A stretch of DNA of 64,000 nt. Origin: Thiorhodovibrio winogradskyi (lineage in GTDB: Bacteria; Pseudomonadota; Gammaproteobacteria; Chromatiales; Chromatiaceae). Below the pieces are notes generated by a model. That model did no database searches. It was not told where the DNA came from and worked only from the letters and a program-made list of their open reading frames with translations. Location: contig NZ_CP121472.1 in assembly GCF_036208045.1 (NCBI RefSeq), forward strand, positions 4,351,531 to 4,415,530. Reading direction: 5' to 3'. Of the stretch, positions 26,052-35,770 are shown one piece after another. Made by a program: the position numbers and the translations under genes. Every line of letters starts with the position of its first letter. Position 1 is the stretch's first letter.

Positions 26052-28331
26052 GTGAGTCAGTCCTACACCATTGCCGTCCCGAAAGTCATCTTAGCGCAGG
26101 TCGCGGCAGCGGAGACCAGCGCGCATCTGCGCGCACTGCTGGCGGCCGCACTCCGAAGCGGTCGCATGCCGATCCCAGACACTGAAATGCCCACCGAGCA
26201 GGTACAAATTCGCCTGCCGCACAGCTTATCCGCGCGACTCGCCGCACACTTTGGCACTTTGGAAGCGGCCATCCCCAACCTCGGTCGCTTGGCCTGGGCA
26301 CAATGGCAAAGCAGGCAAATAGCGGCGCCGACAGGGCCAGCATTAACCGCCTTATCCGCGCACAACGGTCCCATCAATGCCGCCGAGCCATTTCAGGGTC
26401 GCCCCGAGCAAGCTGGCTTTTACGCCGCCATCACCGAAGCGCTCACGCAGACGCAGCCCATCGTCCTGGCCGAAGGCGGTACCGGACTCGGAAAAGGGCG
26501 AGTGATTGCCGCCTTGGCTGCACAGTATCGCGATGAAGGCGTCATCGTCGCCGCGCCAACCATCCAGATTCTTGGTCAACTCCTCATCGAGTGGCATCAG
26601 CTCAGTGGCGCCCATGCCGACTGCTATCTCGGCCTCGACGCCTTTATCAGCACCCACCGGCTGCGCGAATGGATCGACGAGGCCACCATGGCCAGCGCAG
26701 ACCTTCAGGCCGAAGCCCAAGCCGTCGCCGACTGGATCGCACAAGGCGCCGGATGCACCCGTCCCGCCACCCGCGCCTTCCACAACAGCGACCCCTCAAT
26801 CAGCTATCTGTACGAGGATCTTGTTGCGATTGCCCCGCGCTGCGCCGCCACCAACGTCCGCCTCACCCGCACCCTATTAGCCATCGACAGCCCAGAAACA
26901 CCCGATGACGGCGCCCGTGCCTATCAGGCCCTGCGCGCGCGTGTCAGCGACAGCGAACGCGTCGTCTTCGCCTCCCATGCCGCGCTGGTCTGGAATGCGC
27001 GCAGTCAAGGCGCGCTTTTGCCCGAGCGTCCCTATCTCATCCTCGATGAAGCGCACCTGCTCGCTGGCGTCGCCGAGGCCACCTTCACCCGCTCCGTTGC
27101 GATGCGCGAATTGCTGTGGCACCTGCGCGACGAAGCGCTCTGGCAGCAGACCAAGGGCGTTACCGCCGCACGCAAGGCGCATGCTGATCTCGAGACGCTC
27201 ATGGATCGCCTCACCGCCTCACGACCGTTGTTGGAAACACACGGGGCTGTCCGCGATGAGGCGCAGGCCCGGAGTCTGCTCAAAAACTACGCCAAGGCAC
27301 TCCTGGACGCCCTCGAGCCGCTGCTGAAAAAATGCCCGGACGAAGGCGCGGAGGCCATTCTAGAAGCCGCCGCCATGGCCCGCGCCATCCTCGCCGACCA
27401 GACCCGCGCCACCCTCAGCTACTCGCCGGCCTACGGCTACCCCACGCTCACCTCCGGGCCACGCTCCCTGCGACTGTTCTTTAACCAATTCTGGGAGCGC
27501 CTCGAAGCCGCCGTACTGGTCTCAGCCACCCTGTATCTGCCCACCATGCACGGTCAACCTTCGCACGGCTACCTGCAGGGCAGCCTGCACCTGCCCGCCG
27601 AACGCATCGTCCCACTGCCGCCCGTCGCGCCAAACTGGCTCTATCAGGTCCCGCTCTATCATCCCGCACAAGCCACCGACCTCGAGGCCTTCCGCCCGCC
27701 GCAAGCGCGCGACTATGACCAGGCGACAGCGGACTTTCAGACCGCCGTGGAGCGCTGGCACGATGTCCTGGCAGAACAGCTGCGCACGATTCACAGCACC
27801 GCGGCAGGCGGCATCCTCGTCCTGCTCACCAGCTACGACAGCATCACAGCCCTAGCTGAGCGATTGCACCCATACCTGGGCGCCGACCTGATGACACAAG
27901 CCCGCAGTGGGTTTCGTACCGCGCATGCCCACTACATCCGCCGTTTTACCGATGGCGGGCGACCCCTCTGGCTCGCCAGCGGACCGGCCTGGACCGGCAC
28001 CGACCTCAGCGCGGCCACCTGTATCGATTCCACCCTGCCGGCGGACAAGGATTTTCTCCTCACCGACCTCGTGATCCCGCGCGTACCCTTTGGCACCGAG
28101 CGCAGTTCCGTGCACCAAGCCCGCATGACCTACCTGGTCACTGCCGAGCGCGATCGCGCCGCCTTTCAGCTCCGCCAGGGCTTGGGCCGCTTGATTCGCC
28201 GTCCTGGCTTACCCCAGCGACGGATTTGGATGCTCGATGCACGCCTGTGGCGACCCAAGGGGTCCAGTTGGCTGTACGGACCCTTCAGCCACATCCTCAA
28301 GCGCTACCCGCTTCATCCGCTGACGGCCTGA
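26052..28331 (+). CDS. csf4: Type IV-A CRISPR-associated DinG-type helicase (Csf4)
   Basis: The 759-residue protein is an SF2 helicase of the XPD/DinG group, which in type IV-A unwinds DNA during interference. An N-terminal extension (1-115) precedes the helicase core, as in CasDinG. Motifs are Walker A AEGGTGLGKGR, DEAH in LILDEAHLLAG, and motif VI QLRQGLGRLIRRPG. The four-cysteine iron-sulfur cluster of classical DinG is not evident; only scattered Cys (GAGC, APRC) lie in that region. It is divergent from csf5. Confidence 0.9.
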   Translation: MSQSYTIAVPKVILAQVAAAETSAHLRALLAAALRSGRMPIPDTEMPTEQVQIRLPHSLSARLAAHFGTLEAAIPNLGRLAWAQWQSRQIAAPTGPALTALSAHNGPINAAEPFQGRPEQAGFYAAITEALTQTQPIVLAEGGTGLGKGRVIAALAAQYRDEGVIVAAPTIQILGQLLIEWHQLSGAHADCYLGLDAFISTHRLREWIDEATMASADLQAEAQAVADWIAQGAGCTRPATRAFHNSDPSISYLYEDLVAIAPRCAATNVRLTRTLLAIDSPETPDDGARAYQALRARVSDSERVVFASHAALVWNARSQGALLPERPYLILDEAHLLAGVAEATFTRSVAMRELLWHLRDEALWQQTKGVTAARKAHADLETLMDRLTASRPLLETHGAVRDEAQARSLLKNYAKALLDALEPLLKKCPDEGAEAILEAAAMARAILADQTRATLSYSPAYGYPTLTSGPRSLRLFFNQFWERLEAAVLVSATLYLPTMHGQPSHGYLQGSLHLPAERIVPLPPVAPNWLYQVPLYHPAQATDLEAFRPPQARDYDQATADFQTAVERWHDVLAEQLRTIHSTAAGGILVLLTSYDSITALAERLHPYLGADLMTQARSGFRTAHAHYIRRFTDGGRPLWLASGPAWTGTDLSAATCIDSTLPADKDFLLTDLVIPRVPFGTERSSVHQARMTYLVTAERDRAAFQLRQGLGRLIRRPGLPQRRIWMLDARLWRPKGSSWLYGPFSHILKRYPLHPLTA

Positions 28332-28753
28332 TGGTCTGCCAGAGCACCGGCGCGCGCAGAGTCAGCTCCGCATCGCTGTCGATGATCAGCGGGGCGCCTC
28401 CCAGCTGCGGGCCACCGGTGAGCACCCGCAAGGCCTCGGGGCCACTGCGTATAAACCCCCACCCCCACCCCAACCGTGCTAACATCCCAATCTTTGACCG
28501 GCAAGCGAACGCAAGCCCAGCCAACAGCAGCCAACCCACTGTCAGCAGCCGAAACACGCTCAGAAACTGAAGCCGCTTCCAAGGACCATGGACTTCGACC
28601 ACAACCAAACGCATCGGCACCGCAGCCAACGCCCAAACGGGCAAGCCGAGCGGACCACGAGAAGCACCAACAAACGGTCCTAGCGTGCCTGTTCATGCCC
28701 CAGCGTCTGCTCAAGGTCAACCCCACCTCCTGCTCGCCCGCAACGGCTAGCGC
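28332..28753. other. Intergenic region between csf4 and polysaccharide genes
   Basis: A minus-strand frame (28297-28644) contains one hydrophobic stretch (LTVGWLLLAGLAFACRSKIG) but overlaps the csf4 end and has no recognised family. No CRISPR-like repeats are seen. This is the border between the type IV genes and the polysaccharide island. Confidence 0.35.
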
Positions 28754-30586
28754 ATGAAGACAGATCTCGCCGTCTTGGCCGAACGCCCAGATCGCGCCGA
28801 ACAAGCCCTGACGCTTGCCGTCAACGAGGCAAGGCTCGGCCACAGCATGCAAGCGCTCACCACACTTCAGCAAGCGCTGAACTGGGGCACAGATCGACAG
28901 CAGCTAGCACGCTTACTCATGGACAACGCGCTGCCCGGCCTCGGCCGCGCCACCGCCATGGCTCGCACGCACAGTGCTTCTAACGTCACTAGCGCGTCGC
29001 CACCCCGGACGATGAAGCGCTTGTTTCACGGTCAGGCCCGGCAACAACAAGACCCGCCTGCGGCCGACTGCCTGCTCCCGAGCGATCACCTGCAACTTAT
29101 CCGCCGCTCGCTGGCCACGCCTCTACCGGCAACGCAGCGCCGAGAAACGGCTCACACGCAGTCTGGCTCGCAAACCAGGGATCAAGACAGGTCAAAAAGC
29201 GCTCAAGACCGGCCCAAAACGGCGGCGCAGCCCAAGATCAGCCCAAGTTCAGCTCGCGCGAACACCCCTAAAGCCGGCCCGCAAGCCACAAGCAGCGTTG
29301 GAGGTCGCGCTCCGGCCAACACGAGCGCAGCCACGCATCCGCAAACCCAACCCGCCGAACAGAACGCGCTCCCGCTCTTTCACGCCCAGCTCGAGCACAA
29401 CGGCCAGTCGCAACCGCTCCCGTTCTACACCGAGCACCCCGAGGGGTTCCAAGACCAACAAGCCGAAGGCCTCAGCTACCAGACGCCATCCGGCAAGCCC
29501 GCCTATCTGGTCACCAACCCCAGCGGCGCATTCGACAAAGCCCCAGGCACCGCGCCCTTCAGCCTCGCGCCCAATCGCATCTACCGCCTGCGCGCGCAGA
29601 TCCCCTGCGACCAATGCCAAGCGCCCATCCTCTGGGTCTTCGACTACAGCCGTTCGGGTAAAGTCCACAAGCACTCATACCCCAGCGAAGCCGGGGCGGC
29701 CGAGGTCGTCTTTCGCACCAGTGCCGATCATCATCGCGCGGCCTTCGCCATCCGCATCGCCGGGAAAGGGCGGCTACACCCGGACCAAATCCAGTTCCGG
29801 CTCAGCAGCGGCGCCGAGGCCGAGCAGCGTTATCTCGACAGCCAGCTCGAGCGCACCGAGAGCGCACTCAAGAAAGCGCAAGCCAAGCAACAAAAACAGA
29901 CACTGGCTCAGCTCGAAGACTTCGTCCGCCTGCAAACCTATATGGGGCAAGACATCATCCTGCCCCCCATGCACGGCTGGCCCATCAGCCCGGATGTCGG
30001 CCTCCTGCTGATCAAGCAGATCGCGGCCCAACACTACCAAGCCGTCGTCGAGTTTGGCTCCGGCGTCTCCACGCTCATCATCGCCCGTGCGCTTCAGCGT
30101 ACCGCCGCTACCCACAAACGCGCGCTAAGCCCTTTACTAACCTTTGAGCACCTGGATCACTACTACGCCGAGACCCAGGCCCACCTCGCCGCTGCTGGCC
30201 TGCAAGGGCAGGTCAACTTCGTCCTCGCGCCGCTCAGCCCCTACCATGCCGCCAACGGCGAAGTCTATCCCTACTACGACGTACAACCGCATCTGTGCGC
30301 CCTCAGCCGACAACTCAAAAGCGACGCTCGTATCCTCGTTCTGGTCGATGGCCCACCTGGCTCAACTCGAACACAAGCGCGATATCCAGCGCTCCCGGTG
30401 TTGCTCGACAACTTGGTCACGGCCAGCAAGTTCGACATCGTCATGGATGATTACTTCCGCAACGACGAGCGCGCTATTGTCCATCAATGGGAAACTCTTC
30501 TCCAACAGCGCTGCCTGCAATTTACCCGCACCGAATACCTGGAGTTCGAGAAGCAGGCATGCATTCTAACAATTCAATGTAGTTAG
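28754..30586 (+). CDS. Multidomain SAM-dependent methyltransferase
   Basis: The 610-residue protein has three parts. Residues 1-190 are low-complexity (Gln, Ala, Thr, Ser rich). A middle beta-rich domain (about 205-360) includes the Cys pair CDQCQAPILWVFDYS. A C-terminal class I methyltransferase (about 390-600) has motif I YQAVVEFGSGVSTLIIARAL near residue 430 and LVDGPPGSTRTQARYPAL. A coiled-coil linker separates the last two. Similar methyltransferases occur in capsule and O-antigen loci, where they modify sugars. Codon use shifts to AT-rich right after this gene. Confidence 0.75.
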   Translation: MKTDLAVLAERPDRAEQALTLAVNEARLGHSMQALTTLQQALNWGTDRQQLARLLMDNALPGLGRATAMARTHSASNVTSASPPRTMKRLFHGQARQQQDPPAADCLLPSDHLQLIRRSLATPLPATQRRETAHTQSGSQTRDQDRSKSAQDRPKTAAQPKISPSSARANTPKAGPQATSSVGGRAPANTSAATHPQTQPAEQNALPLFHAQLEHNGQSQPLPFYTEHPEGFQDQQAEGLSYQTPSGKPAYLVTNPSGAFDKAPGTAPFSLAPNRIYRLRAQIPCDQCQAPILWVFDYSRSGKVHKHSYPSEAGAAEVVFRTSADHHRAAFAIRIAGKGRLHPDQIQFRLSSGAEAEQRYLDSQLERTESALKKAQAKQQKQTLAQLEDFVRLQTYMGQDIILPPMHGWPISPDVGLLLIKQIAAQHYQAVVEFGSGVSTLIIARALQRTAATHKRALSPLLTFEHLDHYYAETQAHLAAAGLQGQVNFVLAPLSPYHAANGEVYPYYDVQPHLCALSRQLKSDARILVLVDGPPGSTRTQARYPALPVLLDNLVTASKFDIVMDDYFRNDERAIVHQWETLLQQRCLQFTRTEYLEFEKQACILTIQCS

Positions 30587-30678
30587 TGCCATACAGCGCT
30601 TGCGGCAGTCGCCACATTAAAAGGTCCAGTGTTCTCATGGTCTCTTTTTTATAAAATTTTCTGATTAAATTAACAGCG

Positions 30679-33144
30679 ATGCGTACTACAAAATATTTAA
30701 CCAATGAATATTTGACACAGCATGAAGATGGAACCCTGTCGATATACAGTGGACTGCCTGAATTTGGCTATGAGTTAATTGCTACCTTGCCGTTTGCTTA
30801 CAGCTTACACAAGAAGGGCCTTCTGAGGTCTACCACCTCAGCCAAGGATACGTCGGCCCTTTATTTCTTTTCCGAAAATCACTACGAGATTGAAGAAGCG
30901 AGATGTTTTGATAACGTAAAAAAACTGAAGGCCGCCTGCTTCCCTAACATTAATATTCATCAGGAGTCACTTGATTGGGAACATTTTTGTCCGCCGCCTT
31001 TAAAAGAATATTACAAAGAAAAGGCTATCAAATTCGATAAGGAAACTATCGTAATAACGAATCGTAAAAACATGGAGTGGGCAGGCCCCCCCGTCAACTT
31101 TCTCGGTAATAATTGCATAATTTCTCTTTTCGATATGTTGCAGGAAAAATATCAAATCGTTTATATCGATCCAGAAGATTTTGGCAATAATTACGAGGAT
31201 CACGCACCTTTCGTTAAGAGCTATCTTTCAATAGACTTCGAGAAAAGAGGTATTCTAAATTTTAAAGACCTTCGTAGTTTATATCCAACGTTGACTGTTA
31301 ATGAAGTCCAGTTAAGGCTTTACGCTGGAGCTAGTAAGTTTATATCATCTAACGGGGGCTTAGGGATATTTTGCTCATATTTTGGGGGCGAGAATATAAT
31401 TTACTCGAGGATGGCTCATGAATTAGATCCAGACATAAATTCTTTCTATTCCTGGTATTACAAGTTTGCGAAAACCAATATAGCCGTAACGCATACAGAG
31501 GAGGAGTTAGTCGATTTAGTAAGACAAAAATGGGTTGATAACCAACCATTTTTCAATATCTTAATAAGGACAAGCGGTCGGCCAAACTATTTTCACGATT
31601 GCGTGAAATCAATCCAGGATCAGTCTTACAAGAATTATAGGATATTAGTTTCAGTGGACGATGTCGCGAGCACAAAATACGTGAAAGGTCACCCTTGTGC
31701 AATTGTTGAAGTAGATAAAGTAATATGTCAACCAAGAACTAAACCAGACGGAGATGACTATGGAATTTACTTCCCTTTTAATTCCTATTTTGGCGATTTG
31801 CTTAGCTGGGTGAATCTCGGTTTTGTTATCTATCTTGATGATGATGATCGCTTCCTCCGCGCTGATTCGCTACAGATGCTATCCAATGTGATTTCTGAAC
31901 TAAAAGCAGAGTTAATTTTCTGGCGCGTAGTCTTTCCAAAACGGATAGTCCCTAGCGACGAGAACTGGAGTAAGCGCATCCCAGTATGTCGTGACATGTC
32001 AACTATTGGATACTGCCATTCTGCTAAGTATAAACCCAAATGGGAGCCCTGGAAGCGCGCGGACTACCGAGCAGCAAGATATCTTAGTGAGATTACAAAA
32101 GACGTTGTTTGGCTTAATGAAAAATTAACAGGACTACAAAGAGAAAAACAAGACGGCTATGGCAAAAGAGATGATAAGTTAGAAATCTCATTAAAAGAAA
32201 ACCCTCCTTTTGTCGTCGTGATTACTGCGTTTAATGCGGCAGAGTTTCTGGAGCGCTGCCTAGATTCCATTTTCTTTTCAGAAAATAAAAGAATCGAAAA
32301 TATGACCGTTCTTGTTGGGGTTGATGGGTGCAGGAAAACACTGAAAAAAGCACAAGAACTTACCAGGCGATATCAAGGGCACGCAAAATTTTATTTCAGC
32401 CGCAAAAACGTTGGCACGTACATTCTAAAAAACTCACTGCTTCACAAGATTGTTCGTCGCGATAGCTTAGTGTTATTTTTTGATGCAGATGATATCATAA
32501 CACCCGGTTTTTTAAACTATTATTACGAACTCTATAATCGGGAATTCGCCAAGCACTCATTTTCTGGTATCCTAAGGGTGCGGGCATTAGATATTGACGA
32601 AGAGCTGATTGCGTCTGCAGTTAATTACAGTACGCTTCCCTATACAGATCTATTAGATAAAATTCGCGCTGGTATGAAACGAAAGCATGCAGAAGCTGTG
32701 CTAGTAGGGTGCCTTAGTCTTGGGCTGAAAGGTCGATTTTCTCCCGCCATCTCCGCTATTGCATTATCCGTTATGAAAGTACTAACGATGGGAGATCGGG
32801 CCCGTAGCAGTAATTCCATGAAAATTATTCCACGCGCGCCGCATGGAGTGTTTTTCTGCTCGTATAGGACTCTAGAGGCTGCGGGGTTCTTCAATTCTGA
32901 ACGCGTTGGCCAGGATACTGACTTCCAGGAACGCATCATGAAAATGAATCTTGGTAGAAAGACTGCGAGCACTCGGGAACCATGGTTTATCAGGTCAGTA
33001 CATAAAAATTCTTTGACATGTGCCGAGGATACTAAAATAGGTTCGATAGAACGCGATAGAATAGCAAAGGAATCTCTTCAAAGGATAGAATCTGGCATGC
33101 TGGTCGCGGAAAAGAAAAATACTAGCATTGAGCAGATTCTCTAA
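30679..33144 (+). CDS. Multidomain glycosyltransferase (two GT2 domains)
   Basis: The 821-residue protein has an N-terminal domain (1-280) with SSNGGLGIFCSYFGGENIIY, resembling the nucleotide-binding end of GT61-like transferases. A first GT2 domain follows (about 290-480; FNILIRTSGRPNYFHDCVKS, IYLDDDDRFLRADS with the metal-binding Asp cluster). A second GT2 domain (about 500-790) has VVVITAFNAAEFLERCLDS and LFFDADDIITPGF. Such enzymes build surface polysaccharides from UDP- or GDP-sugars. The gene is strongly AT-rich compared with its flanks, indicating recent transfer. Confidence 0.85.
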   Translation: MRTTKYLTNEYLTQHEDGTLSIYSGLPEFGYELIATLPFAYSLHKKGLLRSTTSAKDTSALYFFSENHYEIEEARCFDNVKKLKAACFPNINIHQESLDWEHFCPPPLKEYYKEKAIKFDKETIVITNRKNMEWAGPPVNFLGNNCIISLFDMLQEKYQIVYIDPEDFGNNYEDHAPFVKSYLSIDFEKRGILNFKDLRSLYPTLTVNEVQLRLYAGASKFISSNGGLGIFCSYFGGENIIYSRMAHELDPDINSFYSWYYKFAKTNIAVTHTEEELVDLVRQKWVDNQPFFNILIRTSGRPNYFHDCVKSIQDQSYKNYRILVSVDDVASTKYVKGHPCAIVEVDKVICQPRTKPDGDDYGIYFPFNSYFGDLLSWVNLGFVIYLDDDDRFLRADSLQMLSNVISELKAELIFWRVVFPKRIVPSDENWSKRIPVCRDMSTIGYCHSAKYKPKWEPWKRADYRAARYLSEITKDVVWLNEKLTGLQREKQDGYGKRDDKLEISLKENPPFVVVITAFNAAEFLERCLDSIFFSENKRIENMTVLVGVDGCRKTLKKAQELTRRYQGHAKFYFSRKNVGTYILKNSLLHKIVRRDSLVLFFDADDIITPGFLNYYYELYNREFAKHSFSGILRVRALDIDEELIASAVNYSTLPYTDLLDKIRAGMKRKHAEAVLVGCLSLGLKGRFSPAISAIALSVMKVLTMGDRARSSNSMKIIPRAPHGVFFCSYRTLEAAGFFNSERVGQDTDFQERIMKMNLGRKTASTREPWFIRSVHKNSLTCAEDTKIGSIERDRIAKESLQRIESGMLVAEKKNTSIEQIL

Positions 33145-33247
33145 AGGTAGGTGTTTTCCTCCCAATGTCGAAGGCGATGGGACCATGTTCTCACCTAACA
33201 CGCAGAACATTCACGTGCTAGGTCTTTACCCTGAGAAATGCTAAAGC

Positions 33248-34087
33248 ATGAAAGTAATAATAAACATAGGCCCGCATAAGACCGGTACAACATCTCTTCA
33301 ACGTGCGTTAGCCGAAATGGAAAAGTCTAGAGCGCTTTGCACTTCATACTATTCTACAAAACCTGATGAAAACCATTCGGTTATGGTTGGCCAGGCTTTT
33401 TCCGGCGAATACCCAGACTATTACCGTAGCGGTACGAATTGGGGCCGGATTCCGTCACATAGGACCGCAGAACAAAGAAATGAGGCAAGGAAGTATTTTA
33501 TAAGCGAGATCAGGCGCGCCTCAAAAAAAAAGAAAGACCTCATCTTGATCGGAGAGTGTTTTTCTCTGCTGCACCCTAAAGAAGTCGCAACACTGAAAAG
33601 TGTCCTCGATTCTGAAGGTTACAATGATTCGAAGGTTGTCGCGTACGTTAGACCGGCTGAAGAGTGGGCAAATAGTTATTCAAACCAACTTTTGAAAGGC
33701 TGGGAAGCCATTACAATTAGCCAGATCCTTGATTGCCCACCAGTACCAAGATATAGAACATTTATCCAAAAGTACTTCGATATTTTCGGTTCTGTCAATG
33801 TCCGACAGTTTGACAAGGCAAATTTCCCAGAAGGTAGCCTCTGGCTGGATTTTTGTTCTGTCTGTGGATTGCTAGACGTACCTAAGATCGAAAAATATGA
33901 AAAATTTCTCGGGGAATCTCTAAATCTTGAGGCGACACGTTGTTGGGTTTATCTAAGGAAATCTGGGGTAAGTATTTTTAAAACGAGAAAGATCATGCAG
34001 CATTTCCATTCCAGTGGGGTGGTGCCTAATTTCTCGCTAACACGGAATGCGCTAGATCATGTCTGCCGCGAATCAGAGCAAGACTAA
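33248..34087 (+). CDS. Sulfotransferase-like protein with frameshifted C-terminus
   Basis: The protein opens MKVIINIGPHKTGTTSLQRA, the 5'-phosphosulfate-binding loop of PAPS-dependent sulfotransferases, and has a later VRPAEEWANSYSNQLLKGW segment corresponding to the 3'-phosphate site. It would transfer sulfate to a glycan. The annotated frame stops at 34087, but the reading continues in another frame as RLTYLCDNFGFKKEFLLRKA...LRSTT to a TGA at 34230. A single-base indel near 34075-34085 has probably cut off the last 48 residues. The catalytic part is unaffected. Confidence 0.78.
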   Translation: MKVIINIGPHKTGTTSLQRALAEMEKSRALCTSYYSTKPDENHSVMVGQAFSGEYPDYYRSGTNWGRIPSHRTAEQRNEARKYFISEIRRASKKKKDLILIGECFSLLHPKEVATLKSVLDSEGYNDSKVVAYVRPAEEWANSYSNQLLKGWEAITISQILDCPPVPRYRTFIQKYFDIFGSVNVRQFDKANFPEGSLWLDFCSVCGLLDVPKIEKYEKFLGESLNLEATRCWVYLRKSGVSIFKTRKIMQHFHSSGVVPNFSLTRNALDHVCRESEQD

Positions 34088-34236
34088 CATACCTTTGTGA
34101 TAATTTTGGTTTTAAGAAAGAATTTTTACTTAGAAAAGCGCCGAGCTTAGATGCAGAATTTTTAAAGTCAGAACTTTCAGTAAAAGAATTAGAAGCTCTA
34201 ATTAAGGCGATCCTGCGTAGTACAACTTGAAATATC

Positions 34237-34392
34237 CAGCCCTTTTAAGTTGCATAAAAACAACTTTTAACATTAGATCTTTACGATGCCAGGTTATTCT
34301 CGCAGTCACCAAACCATGCGATATGCCGCAAGCACCTTGACGAAAAATTAGGGGCTTGCAGTCATACGAATTTCGTCAACTTAAAAGGGCTG
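34237..34392. repeat. Inverted-repeat element, 16-bp arms
   Basis: CAGCCCTTTTAAGTTG at 34237-34252 is exactly inverted as CAACTTAAAAGGGCTG at 34377-34392, enclosing 124 bases with no gene. GAAATATC flanks both arms. It may be a small non-autonomous element. Confidence 0.6.
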
Positions 34393-34450
34393 CTTGAAAT
34401 ATCTCATCCACATCATCGAATCCCCCCAACGTTCGACCGTTAGGTTTTTT

Positions 34451-34574
34451 GGCCTTGATCGTCCGTCCACCTGCCGCAGCGACCGTCCGGGAACCATACT
34501 AAGCAGCTAAATATTATTGCTATTACTGCCGAAAACCACCGGCGGCGCCGGGTTTTGGACGGACGATCAAGGCC
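34451..34574. repeat. MITE-like element, perfect 18-bp terminal inverted repeats
   Basis: GGCCTTGATCGTCCGTCC at 34451-34468 is perfectly inverted at 34557-34574. The 88-base interior is non-coding and contains a second GC-rich partial palindrome (CCACCGGCGGCGCCGGG). The size and perfect ends fit a miniature inverted-repeat transposable element. Confidence 0.65.
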
Positions 34575-34640
34575 CGTGAATTTATCTGAGGTTTATGCTG
34601 GAACTACCTTGGCGATTAATTCTGAAATTGGGTGCATACA

Positions 34641-35342
34641 ATGAAACATTTAATTGTATCGAGATGTGAGTTTTCGGATGCGGAACTATTAGAGCAATAT
34701 CTAAGAGTCTCTCATGACTACTTTATTCCTGCGCTGAAAAGTCAAACAAATAATAATTTTGAGGTAGCATTGATTGTTAACAATAAGCACACAGACGCGT
34801 TACGGAAGAAAATTGATTATCCTTTTATCGCTTTAGATGGCTATGATGGCCTTGTCCGCTTGGTAAAGTCTGAACAGATTGACATTATGACGAGGCATGA
34901 TATCGACGACTGGATGCACGACAATTATATTGACACAATTCAGCATACTTATCAAAAAACTAAAGATCAGTATGGCAGTGATATTACAGTTCTGATTCAA
35001 GCTCAGCCAACTAAGTTATTGTTAAAAACTGGCAACGAAGTCAGCATGAAGCCATATTCTGATAATAATACTTCTATGTTTTTGAGTTTGTGTCAGCATA
35101 CCTCGAGGGTGCACATTTATCAGCGAAACCATAGATTCATGTGGCAATTTGCGCAGGTAGTAGTTACCCTTAAAGAAGGTTTGGTAAAGTGGGTAATACA
35201 CCCTCAGTGTCAGGATACGTGTCGCCTACCCCTGTTACGATTCTTAAGAATCTTTGAGGGCGAGAGGAGCACATCATGCCTCGATATTCCCAAGAACGCC
35301 GCGCCGCTGTCGTGGCCAAACTGCTGCCACCGCAGAGCCTGA
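34641..35342 (+). CDS. Glycosyltransferase-like protein, 3' end disrupted by IS3 element
   Basis: The frame starting MKHLIVSRCEFSDAELLEQY resembles rhamnosyltransferase-like or GT2-like proteins found in lipopolysaccharide loci, with MTRHDIDDWMHDNYID as the probable metal-binding Asp region. The native sequence ends at HPQ, position 35207, where the IS3 element begins; the last 45 codons are transposon-derived. Joining across the element would give only a few more residues before a stop. Activity is therefore possible but uncertain. Confidence 0.65.
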   Translation: MKHLIVSRCEFSDAELLEQYLRVSHDYFIPALKSQTNNNFEVALIVNNKHTDALRKKIDYPFIALDGYDGLVRLVKSEQIDIMTRHDIDDWMHDNYIDTIQHTYQKTKDQYGSDITVLIQAQPTKLLLKTGNEVSMKPYSDNNTSMFLSLCQHTSRVHIYQRNHRFMWQFAQVVVTLKEGLVKWVIHPQCQDTCRLPLLRFLRIFEGERSTSCLDIPKNAAPLSWPNCCHRRA

Positions 35343-35770
35343 GCCCCCAGGAGGTGGCGGAACAGGAAGGGTTGTCCTTAGCCACCGTGTACAAGTGGCG
35401 AGCCGAGGCGCGTGCCAAGGGGCAGTGCCTACCCGCTGCCAACGCCCAGGGCGCTGAGCAGTGGTCCTCGAAGGATCGCTTTGCCGCGGTGCTCGAGACG
35501 GCGGCGATGAACGCCGAGCAGAGCGCCGAGTACTGTCGCCGTCGGGGGCTGTATCCCGAGCAGCTGGCCGCCTGGCGCGGTGACTGTGAGCAGGCCGGCA
35601 ACCGCTCCCAGCAGGCCCGCCATGGCGAGGCACAGGTGGCGAAGACGCAGCGCGCCCGCATCCGTGAGCTTGAACGCGAACTCAGCCGCAAGAACGCGGC
35701 CCTGGCGGAGACGGCGGCGCTGTTGGCCTTGTCAAAAAAAGCCGCGGTGATCTGGGGGGACGAGGCGTGA
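35276..35770 (+). CDS. IS3-family transposase OrfA
   Basis: The 164-residue protein has an N-terminal helix-turn-helix (YSQERRAAVVAKLLPPQSLS...TVYKWRAEA), a second basic helical region and a C-terminal leucine-zipper-like coil (ARIRELERELSRKNAALAET). OrfA binds the IS ends. Its TGA overlaps the start of orfB (GTGATG), so orfB is translated by coupling or frameshifting. Confidence 0.88.
   Translation: MPRYSQERRAAVVAKLLPPQSLSPQEVAEQEGLSLATVYKWRAEARAKGQCLPAANAQGAEQWSSKDRFAAVLETAAMNAEQSAEYCRRRGLYPEQLAAWRGDCEQAGNRSQQARHGEAQVAKTQRARIRELERELSRKNAALAETAALLALSKKAAVIWGDEA

Noticed and set aside
28313-28873. A minus-strand gene of 115-186 codons between csf4 and the methyltransferase
   Set aside because: It overlaps the ends of two well-supported plus-strand genes and shows only one generic hydrophobic stretch; it is probably a GC-rich shadow frame.
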